A stretch of DNA of 36,726 bases, from assembly GCA_026396275.1 (NCBI GenBank), contig JAPLXC010000018.1:1-36726 (forward strand), read 5' to 3'. The translations under genes and the position numbers were made by a program. This stretch comes from Candidatus Moraniibacteriota bacterium (GTDB lineage: Bacteria > Patescibacteriota > Minisyncoccia > Moranbacterales > JAPLXC01). Positions within the stretch are counted from its first letter, which is position 1. Each line of letters opens with the position of its first letter. Shown piece after piece: positions 31,709 through 36,726 of this stretch. The notes under the pieces are model-generated. The model was not told the origin of the DNA. It saw nothing but the letters and a program-made list of their open reading frames with translations, and searched no databases.

Positions 31709-31714
31709 AAGTTA

Positions 31715-31743
31715 AGTTTACTTCAAAAATGACTTTCTTTCAA
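31715..31743 (-). promoter_or_regulatory. Promoter TTGAAA-17-TAAACT, leaderless start
   Basis: On the minus strand: TTGAAA (31743-31738), 17-base spacer, TAAACT (31720-31715), six bases, then ATG 31708. No Shine-Dalgarno. It is the clearest leaderless arrangement in the window. Confidence 0.65.
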
Positions 31744-31745
31744 GT

Positions 31746-31769
31746 AAAAAAGGATACAAAACGTATCCC
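31746..31769 (-). terminator. Rho-independent terminator of the GT2 unit
   Basis: On the minus strand GGATAC, loop GTTTT, GTATCC, then TTTTTT and ACTTG. It is 28 bp after the stop of the GT2 gene and next to the promoter of the GT4. Confidence 0.8.
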
Positions 31770-31796
31770 TTACTTGCTTTATCTCGCTCGGCAATG

Positions 31797-32750
31797 TCAT
31801 TTCCCGTATTTCTCTTTTTTTAAAAAATACATCTGGTCTTCGGTAAGCTTGCGGTTGGATTTTATCATATCAGCGATCAGGGCGAAAACGAGAAATTGAA
31901 GACCAACCAAAAGAAAAGTAATTGCCGCCAAAAGATAATTCCGAAACGGCGTTATCTTAAAGTCCTGGAAATACATCGCTAAAAAGTAAACGAAAAAGCC
32001 GAGGGAGATAAGAATAAGAATGAGCGCCGGAATGCCGAAAAATTTCATCGGCCGGACATCGCGAACGGCCTTGAGAATTATTCTGGCGCTGTTATTTACA
32101 TATTTGAAGATGCTTTTTACCACTCTGGATTTCCTCTCGGGAAAATAGGTGACTTCAACTGGTATCCATTTGATCTTTAGGTTCTTCCCCAGCGCGTCAA
32201 TAATCACTTCCTGAGTATAAGTGAATGCCCCCGGTAAATTAAGGCGAAGAAGCGTCTCCCGGTTATAGGCCCGGAAACCGCAAGTAAGATCGTCAATTTT
32301 GTAATTTAAGAATTTTCCGATAATCCAGGCGGCGATCAGATTAAGGTAATACTTTGTTTTCGGCATATCTTTGGCTTTCTTGTCGCCAAACCGGCTGGCG
32401 CTTACCAGATCAGCTTCGCCGGAAAATATCGGCTTAATGAGTTTTTCAATATCATTTGGGTCAAACTGTCCGTCAGCGTCCATATTGACCATAATATCGG
32501 CTCCGTTTTCCAGAGCTTTTTCCACAGCGGTGCGGAAAGTGATCCCAATTCCGCGGTTTACTTCATGAGAATGAATGAAATTTACTCCGGCATCGCGGGC
32601 GACTTGTACAGTCCTGTCGATTGAGCCGTCGTCAATAATCTGAATGAAAACCTCATCCACACCCGGAATCTGCCGGGGGATCCTTTTTATAGTTTCACCT
32701 AATTTTTGTTCTTCGTTAAAAGCGGGGAGGTTGACTACTAGCTTCATCAT
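31797..32750 (-). CDS. GT2 glycosyltransferase with two C-terminal membrane helices (DPM/ArnC-like)
   Basis: 317 residues. NLPAFNEEQKLGETIKRIP, IIDDGSIDRT (D40-D41), VNRGIGITFRTAVEKAL, NMDADGQFDPNDIEKL (the DXD metal site), SASRF, then DLTCGFRAYNRETLL. The helices at about 241-260 and 272-295 anchor the enzyme. Such enzymes make polyprenyl-phosphate sugars, donors for GT-C transferases. ATG 32750 overlaps the upstream stop as ATGA; ATG 32747 is an alternative. It ends 28 bp before a clear terminator. Confidence 0.9.
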   Translation of the reverse strand: MMKLVVNLPAFNEEQKLGETIKRIPRQIPGVDEVFIQIIDDGSIDRTVQVARDAGVNFIHSHEVNRGIGITFRTAVEKALENGADIMVNMDADGQFDPNDIEKLIKPIFSGEADLVSASRFGDKKAKDMPKTKYYLNLIAAWIIGKFLNYKIDDLTCGFRAYNRETLLRLNLPGAFTYTQEVIIDALGKNLKIKWIPVEVTYFPERKSRVVKSIFKYVNNSARIILKAVRDVRPMKFFGIPALILILISLGFFVYFLAMYFQDFKITPFRNYLLAAITFLLVGLQFLVFALIADMIKSNRKLTEDQMYFLKKEKYGK

Positions 32751-32977
32751 TTTTTCTTAATTATTAGTTTTGGATTAACGCAGTTAAAATCGCATTTGGC
32801 GTTATTCAATCCTTGATGGATAAGTTCTTTTTTGCACTCGCTTAATCTATTTTCACACTTGGCCTTGCTTTCATTGAAATAATTCCGGTTAACTTCATAT
32901 CCGAAATATCCCAGCACAAAATAGGCGACTACCAGAATGCCAGCGATCCAAATAATTAATTTTATAATACTGAACAT
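32747..32977 (-). CDS. Small membrane protein with a Cys-rich tail
   Basis: 76 residues. One membrane helix (about 4-26) and then a short outer tail with four Cys (AKCENRLSECKKEL, NAKCDFNCVNP) likely to form disulfides. The pattern of Cys pairs recalls the 4008-4547 protein, but I saw no real sequence match. It overlaps the next gene by four bases (ATGA), so both are translated together. A promoter TTGATT-17-TATAAT lies upstream. Confidence 0.7.
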   Translation of the reverse strand: MFSIIKLIIWIAGILVVAYFVLGYFGYEVNRNYFNESKAKCENRLSECKKELIHQGLNNAKCDFNCVNPKLIIKKK

Positions 32978-33017
32978 GCTTTTTCATTCAAAAATAAAAG
33001 GCACAACACCTGCCAGT

Positions 33018-33046
33018 ATTATACCTTTGTTTATTCTTCAAATCAA
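33018..33046 (-). promoter_or_regulatory. Promoter TTGATT-17-TATAAT
   Basis: On the minus strand: TTGATT (33046-33041), 17 bases, TATAAT (33023-33018), about 34 bases to ATG 32977. It lies in the gap before the small membrane protein. Confidence 0.6.
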
Positions 33047-33050
33047 GGTC

Positions 33051-34436
33051 TTATCTTCCGATACCGACATAAATTATTCCGGCCTCACGGATAGCTTTTT
33101 TATCCAGGCAATTTCTGCCATCAACTATCACCTTAATGCCATTTTTCACAAAATCTTCCACCGGAATATTTTTAAATTCATTATGCATGGTAACCAAAAC
33201 CAGAGCTTCTGATTTGGATAAAATCTCTTCCAAACTGTTTGTATTTGAGAGTTGGGGAACAAACGGATCGAATGTTAAAAGATCGGCTCCCAAATTTTTA
33301 ATTTTGTCTATAATTCTAAGAGCAGGGCTTTCGCGCAAGTCACCAACATTTTCCTTATAAGAAATCCCCAGCACGCCAATTTTTGTGCCTTTGACGGATT
33401 TTTTTATTTCATTTAATTTGTTTTGCAATAATTCAACCGTGTAATCGGCCATTCCATCATTGATTACTCTAGCTGCTGTCAGAAATTTGTGTTCAAATTG
33501 ATTTTCCTTGCCTTTTTCAATCATATAGTAGGGATCAACCGGGATGCAGTGTCCGCCGACTCCGCAACCGGGCCGGTGAGCCATGAACCAGTATGGCTTA
33601 GTGGAAGCTCCTCTCAAAACATTTGTTATGTCAATTCCGATTCGCGCGAAAGACATTGCCATCTCATTGACAAAGGCGATATTAACGTCGCGGAAAGCGT
33701 TTTCCAGGATCTTTACCGCTTCCGCCTCGCGGATATTATCCATTGGCAAAATTTCCGCGTCAATTATGCTTTCATAAAATTCTTTCGTTTTTCTTAGCCC
33801 TTCTTCATCAAATGATCCGATAACTCTCGGGATATTGGAAACATTCCATTTCTCGTTCCCCGGATCAACGCGCTCCGGACTGTGTGAAATAAAAACATCT
33901 TTTCCCACAGTATAGCCGGCTTTTTCAAAAATCGGCTTAACAACCTCTTCGCTCACTCCAGGATTAACGGTGGATTCCAAAATAACCAAAGAACCCGGCT
34001 TCATGTTTTCTGCTATTGTCCGGGAAGCGTCAGTGACATGCTTCAAGATCGGATTATGTTTCTCGTCAACCGGTGTCGGAACGGCGATAATGAAAATGTC
34101 CATAATACGCATCAGGCGGGGATCATGAAAGGTCTGAATTTTAACTTTCGGCAGGATAGCGTCTAAAAATTTTTCGTTGAATATATTTTCTCCGTTTTCA
34201 ATGCGCTTTAGTCTCTCAATGTCCGTGTCAAACCCATAGACCTCATAGCCCTTGCTGGCCGCGATAGCCGCCAATGGAAAGCCGACATAGCCCATACCCA
34301 CAATACAAACAACCGGCTTTCCAGAGGAAGCCGCTTTAGCACCGCCGGCGGGCTTTGTTTCGCCCTTTTCCTGAAGCAATTGGTCCAGTTTGGCGTTAAT
34401 TTCTTCTATTTCATTTTTCTCAATATTTTGAAACAT
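33051..34436 (-). CDS. Nucleotide-sugar dehydrogenase, UDP-HexNAc type (WbpA/WecC/TviB-like)
   Basis: 461 residues. After an unusual N-terminal extension (about 40 residues: charged helix NEIEEINAKLDQLLQEKG and a Gly/Ala/Lys linker) comes the NAD site VGMGYVGFPLA. Then VPTPVDEKHNPILKHV, ESTVNPGVSEEVV, SPERVDPGN, and the catalytic GVGGHCIPVDPYY with Cys297; LGISYKENVGDLRESPALRI ends the domain. The HCIPVDPYY form with SPERVDPG is typical of UDP-ManNAc/UDP-GlcNAc dehydrogenases rather than UDP-glucose dehydrogenase. It makes a UDP-HexNAc uronate for an acidic glycan. TAATAT lies six bases before the ATG. It is the second sugar dehydrogenase of the window. Confidence 0.9.
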   Translation of the reverse strand: MFQNIEKNEIEEINAKLDQLLQEKGETKPAGGAKAASSGKPVVCIVGMGYVGFPLAAIAASKGYEVYGFDTDIERLKRIENGENIFNEKFLDAILPKVKIQTFHDPRLMRIMDIFIIAVPTPVDEKHNPILKHVTDASRTIAENMKPGSLVILESTVNPGVSEEVVKPIFEKAGYTVGKDVFISHSPERVDPGNEKWNVSNIPRVIGSFDEEGLRKTKEFYESIIDAEILPMDNIREAEAVKILENAFRDVNIAFVNEMAMSFARIGIDITNVLRGASTKPYWFMAHRPGCGVGGHCIPVDPYYMIEKGKENQFEHKFLTAARVINDGMADYTVELLQNKLNEIKKSVKGTKIGVLGISYKENVGDLRESPALRIIDKIKNLGADLLTFDPFVPQLSNTNSLEEILSKSEALVLVTMHNEFKNIPVEDFVKNGIKVIVDGRNCLDKKAIREAGIIYVGIGR

Positions 34437-34442
34437 AACTCC

Positions 34443-34448
34443 ATATTA
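34443..34448 (-). promoter_or_regulatory. -10 box TAATAT six bases before the dehydrogenase ATG
   Basis: TAATAT on the minus strand (34448-34443), then six bases GGAGTT and ATG 34436. GGAG sits only two bases from the ATG, too close for normal Shine-Dalgarno use. Confidence 0.4.
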
Positions 34449-34622
34449 AAACTTAAGCCTTTATATTCTACACCGCGCCCAAGAAGGCCGTCAAATTCAA
34501 AAAATAATGTATTTCTCCCAAACAAAGCAATTTAGCACACCTGCTTTATTCTGTCAAGAATCTTCCAAGACAATTAAGAATTTTCGGGCCATATTTAAAT
34601 TCTCCAAGGTTTTTAGAAGTTT

Positions 34623-34650
34623 CCAAAAGCCTTAAATAAGCCTCTTTTGG
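34623..34650. promoter_or_regulatory. Hairpin/operator candidate upstream of the SD-rich unit
   Basis: CCAAAAG (34623-34629) pairs with CTTTTGG (34644-34650), with an inner CTTA/TAAG. It ends 20 bases before the -35 of the promoter at 34670. The rest of the 341-bp gap 34437-34777 is AT-rich with no gene-like frame; it also contains near-repeats TTAAATAAGCC and ATTTAAGCC. Confidence 0.4.
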
Positions 34651-34669
34651 CAAATTTAAGCCAAAGTCC

Positions 34670-34698
34670 TTGACAAAAACTAGATTATGCTATATTCT
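34670..34698 (+). promoter_or_regulatory. Promoter TTGACA with TATATT/TATTCT -10
   Basis: Perfect TTGACA at 34670-34675. The -10 is either TATTCT (34693-34698, spacer 17) or TGCTATATT (extended, spacer 15). About 75 bases of leader precede the ATG at 34778, unlike the leaderless units elsewhere. Confidence 0.6.
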
Positions 34699-34766
34699 AG
34701 AAAGTCCTAAAAATGGGCAATTGTAACTTGAAAATTTAAATCCCGGCCGTCAGGCTAGACAAAAGA

Positions 34767-34773
34767 AAGGAGG
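34767..34773 (+). promoter_or_regulatory. Strong Shine-Dalgarno AAGGAGG
   Basis: AAGGAGG four bases before ATG 34778. Similar sites are AAAGGAGG (35171-35178) before ATG 35183 and AGGAAG (36079-36084) before ATG 36092. Such full Shine-Dalgarno sequences are rare in the rest of the window. Confidence 0.8.
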
Positions 34774-34777
34774 ATGT

Positions 34778-35104
34778 ATGAACCCTTTAACAATTCCTTT
34801 ACCAGGATCCCAAAAATTTGAAAAACAAGGAGGTGTTGTAAAAAAAATTAGAACCTTATTTCAAGTTTTTTCAACTCTGCGTTTGTGTGATGAAGAGATA
34901 ACTACGGAATATCTCCGGGGTAAACTTTTAATCCGCCTCGATAAAATAGAAAAGGACTATGCGCAAGGTGTTGATTCCTATTCGGTCGCTTGTGATGAAA
35001 TGTATGCGGTGCTACCGATACATATAAAAATCAGAGCAAAGATCAATAGAGCGAAAAGTAGTTCAGAGCTATTGGTATTAAAAGTTCTAATAGACATACT
35101 TTAA
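34778..35104 (+). CDS. Small protein of unknown function
   Basis: 108 residues, not recognised. Predicted mainly helical (LCDEEITTEYLRGKLLIRLDKIEKDYAQG; IKIRAKINRAKSSSELLVLKVLIDIL), no membrane segment or signal peptide, slightly basic. Preceded by a promoter and an AAGGAGG site; next to a putative glycosyltransferase on the same strand. A regulatory or accessory role is possible, but nothing in the sequence says which. Confidence 0.65.
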   Translation: MNPLTIPLPGSQKFEKQGGVVKKIRTLFQVFSTLRLCDEEITTEYLRGKLLIRLDKIEKDYAQGVDSYSVACDEMYAVLPIHIKIRAKINRAKSSSELLVLKVLIDIL

Positions 35105-35182
35105 ACTTAAAAAAGAAGGTCGAGTGGAACTTAGGTATATTGGATTGAAACTTGACATTAATGTTTTTTGAAAGGAGGAAAC

Positions 35183-36067
35183 ATGAAAGGAAAGACAAAA
35201 AAGTTATTGCTTTTTATGCCAACGGTTAACCAAAAGCCAGAAAAGCTTTTAGCCAAGACCGAAGAAATCCTCAATCTTAAAATTTTGCTTGAACGCAGGA
35301 AAATGGGATTGAGAGTATTGGTCGCTTGTGACGGAAGCAAACCGGAGTTCAATACTCTGGAAACGCTCCAGCAGATGAAGGACAAACTCGGTGATATATT
35401 TGAATTCACCTGCTATCCCGAGAATGTCGGCAAGACCGTCACGGTAGTAAATGGTCTGAAAAAACTCATGGAAGGATCTGGTCCGGACGACTTAATCGGT
35501 TGTCTTGACGATAACGAGCATTTTTTCTTGGATGCGCTTGATTTGATTGACCGGATTGACGAGGGATACCTCGGTGCCATCGGCACCATCAGTTATCCCA
35601 GTGATATCTTAAACAATATAGATCGTCACGCAATGCCGGCAGTTGGTGCTATTGAGTCACAGATCATGAATCTCAAGGGTAGTCTGTGCATTTATGCGTC
35701 AGGCTATTGGATACAGCATACGGAGATAGTTCGGGTAGCTCTAAAAATCTATCCGCTCTATCAAAATATGTTCAGGGAAATGTTTCCTAATGAGATTATC
35801 AAAATACCCAAATGGGGAACACCGACGCTCTTTCAAGAGCTTATGACTTGGGCTATCCGGACGCAGGAACCATGGGTCAATACTCCTGAAGAATACCGAC
35901 GACTGGCAGTTTGTTATCTGCCATGCAAAGAAATTCCAGCCATGACGCCTCTTGGCAGGAGTTTAAACAAAGCACTTAATCAGTTGCGGGCACTCGTCCT
36001 TAATGGACTTGTTCTTGATGAGCTTATGGGTAGAGAGCGCAACAAGAAAATCACCCTTCCGGCATAA
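35183..36067 (+). CDS. Putative GT-A fold glycosyltransferase
   Basis: 294 residues from ATG 35183, chosen because AAAGGAGG lies four bases upstream; the frame also opens at TTG 35168, which is itself next to the site. LRVLVACDGSKPEF could be the first nucleotide-sugar loop (compare DDGS of GT2), FTCYPENVGKTVTVVNGLKKL looks like the usual N-x-G-x-x-A-N-G helix, and DDLIGCLDDNEHFFLDALDLID may be the DXD motif. The C-terminal half (WIQHTEIVRVALKIYP onward) is not family-specific. There are no membrane segments. I rate it as a divergent GT2-like transferase, with real doubt about the function. Confidence 0.55.
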   Translation: MKGKTKKLLLFMPTVNQKPEKLLAKTEEILNLKILLERRKMGLRVLVACDGSKPEFNTLETLQQMKDKLGDIFEFTCYPENVGKTVTVVNGLKKLMEGSGPDDLIGCLDDNEHFFLDALDLIDRIDEGYLGAIGTISYPSDILNNIDRHAMPAVGAIESQIMNLKGSLCIYASGYWIQHTEIVRVALKIYPLYQNMFREMFPNEIIKIPKWGTPTLFQELMTWAIRTQEPWVNTPEEYRRLAVCYLPCKEIPAMTPLGRSLNKALNQLRALVLNGLVLDELMGRERNKKITLPA

Positions 36068-36091
36068 CCGGTATAATGAGGAAGTGAACAA

Positions 36092-36367
36092 ATGCCAAGA
36101 CTTGATTGGAAAGAAACACGCTCGTTACAGTCTGGCGATTCAATACTTGCCATCAGTTTTATTGATGGCACAGTCACAAGAATTGAGTTGTCTGGTAAAG
36201 ATAATGTGCGTGTAGAAGTTGGATCAGAGGAATACTTAATAGATAAAAACAGAGTTATTGGTTTAAGCATTCCAATAGGAGGACACATAAGAGGATTCCT
36301 TATTGCATATGCTATTCCAGATGAAGGTGCTACTGTATTATATTTTAATGATTTCCATCCCGTATAA
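36092..36367 (+). CDS. Small protein of unknown function
   Basis: 91 residues, beta-rich in pattern (SGDSILAISFIDGTVTRIELSGKDNVRVEVGSEEYLID...), no signal peptide, no known motif. Its start has AGGAAG seven bases upstream. It lies 24 bp after the putative glycosyltransferase and ends 25 bp before a strong terminator, so it is the last member of that unit. Confidence 0.65.
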   Translation: MPRLDWKETRSLQSGDSILAISFIDGTVTRIELSGKDNVRVEVGSEEYLIDKNRVIGLSIPIGGHIRGFLIAYAIPDEGATVLYFNDFHPV

Positions 36368-36392
36368 CAGACATAACATTGTTATAGTCTAT

Positions 36393-36428
36393 GACCCCCA
36401 AGCGGAATGTTGCTTTGGGGGTCGTTTT
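36393..36428 (+). terminator. Rho-independent terminator of the SD-rich unit
   Basis: GACCCCCAAGC (36393-36403) pairs with GCTTTGGGGGTC (36412-36423), with a single bulge, followed by GTTTTTATTTT. A smaller hairpin ATAACATTGTTAT lies just before it. It separates the unit from the next gene. Confidence 0.85.
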
Positions 36429-36447
36429 TATTTTCGTAAATTTGCGA

Positions 36448-36453
36448 TACAAT
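36448..36453 (+). promoter_or_regulatory. -10 box TACAAT, six bases before the EamA-like ATG
   Basis: TACAAT (36448-36453) then TAAAAC and ATG 36460. The only -35 candidate is TTTTTA at 36425-36430 (spacer 17), inside the terminator T-run. No Shine-Dalgarno. Confidence 0.45.
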
Positions 36454-36459
36454 TAAAAC

Positions 36460-36726
36460 ATGTGGATCATATATTCATTATTCGGAGCGTTTTTTCAGGC
36501 CAGTGAGATGGCTATCAAGAAAAAAGCGTTGCAGACAAGAGGAGTAAATAATTTCATTGCCTTCATCGCGTTTACATTCGCGGGGCTTTTGCTGTGGGGT
36601 GTTTATTTTTGGCAGGGAGGAAGTTTGTGGCCAATTTACGAACTTTCGGACAAGTTTTGGCAGGGCATGTTTTGGGGAGTGACTCTCAATATCCTAGCCG
36701 TTTATTTTCTTTATAAGGCCTTGGAT
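36460..36726 (+). CDS. EamA-family (DMT) transporter, N-terminal part (3' end outside window)
   Basis: 89 codons open to the window end. MWIIYSLFGAFFQASEMAIKKKAL with a following NNFIAFIAFTFAGLLLWGVYFW and a third helix WGVTLNILAVYFLYKALD are the first three helices of an EamA-type drug/metabolite exporter. The substrate cannot be read. Its ATG apparently lies at the transcription start. Confidence 0.7.
   Translation, partial: MWIIYSLFGAFFQASEMAIKKKALQTRGVNNFIAFIAFTFAGLLLWGVYFWQGGSLWPIYELSDKFWQGMFWGVTLNILAVYFLYKALD

Noticed and set aside
34437-34777. Riboswitch or tRNA in the 341-bp gap
   Set aside because: Only an AT-rich spacer, one hairpin, and a promoter are visible; no conserved riboswitch core or cloverleaf could be drawn.

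Overview
The window is a moderately AT-rich, gene-dense bacterial chromosome segment dominated by surface-polysaccharide and membrane glycosylation genes. The set of proteins (DUF4012, SpoIID-like with DUF5648 repeats, four-helix-bundle IVS protein, GT-C membrane glycosyltransferases with a lone RtcB homologue, many tiny membrane-anchored proteins) resembles Candidate Phyla Radiation (Patescibacteria, Parcubacteria-like) genomes. That placement is inference from gene content; no rRNA, tRNA or other phylogenetic marker is present to prove it.

Layout. 1-2809 (+): end of a large glycosyltransferase and a GT2 enzyme. 2863-4104: a terminator and a scarred region in which a REP-associated tyrosine transposase (RAYT) with its palindromic REPs sits between two near-identical 127-bp copies of the 3' end of the neighbouring gene. 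4008-6131 (-): a membrane-anchored Cys-rich protein and a SpoIID-like secreted protein. 6248-14882 (+): DUF4012 protein, polyprenyl-phosphate GT2, IVS-type mobile cassette, UDP-glucose dehydrogenase, lipoprotein phosphoesterase, GT4, the relic of a second GT4, and two tandem flippase-like proteins. 15023-16942 (-): GT-C enzyme. 17002-22803 (+): three tandem GT-C paralogues and a membrane phosphoesterase paralogous to the earlier lipoprotein. 22896-27716 (-): Wzx-type flippase, thymidylate-kinase-like protein, RtcB-like protein, GT4. 27797-28101 (+): a candidate stand-alone structured RNA. 28226-34436 (-): small anchored protein, large membrane protein, GT4, GT2, small Cys protein, UDP-sugar dehydrogenase. 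34778-36367 (+): a three-gene unit with unusually strong Shine-Dalgarno sequences, closed by a terminator. 36460-end: start of an EamA-like transporter.

How it works together (inference): the two UDP-sugar dehydrogenases supply uronic-acid donors; cytoplasmic GT2/GT4 enzymes build lipid-linked glycans or polyprenyl-phosphate sugars; the Wzx flippase moves them across the membrane; GT-C enzymes use polyprenyl-linked sugars on the outer face.

The most unusual aspects are (i) several palindromic repeat families, three of which also lie inside coding sequence in frame, including a 30-bp element encoding NTLLRPQISV in one gene and NTIRRPADSV in another; (ii) the candidate 305-nt RNA with a 13-bp helix, a possible pseudoknot, its own promoter and a U-tract end; (iii) many transcription units whose -10 box lies 5-7 nt before the ATG, suggesting leaderless mRNAs, against one unit with textbook ribosome-binding sites.
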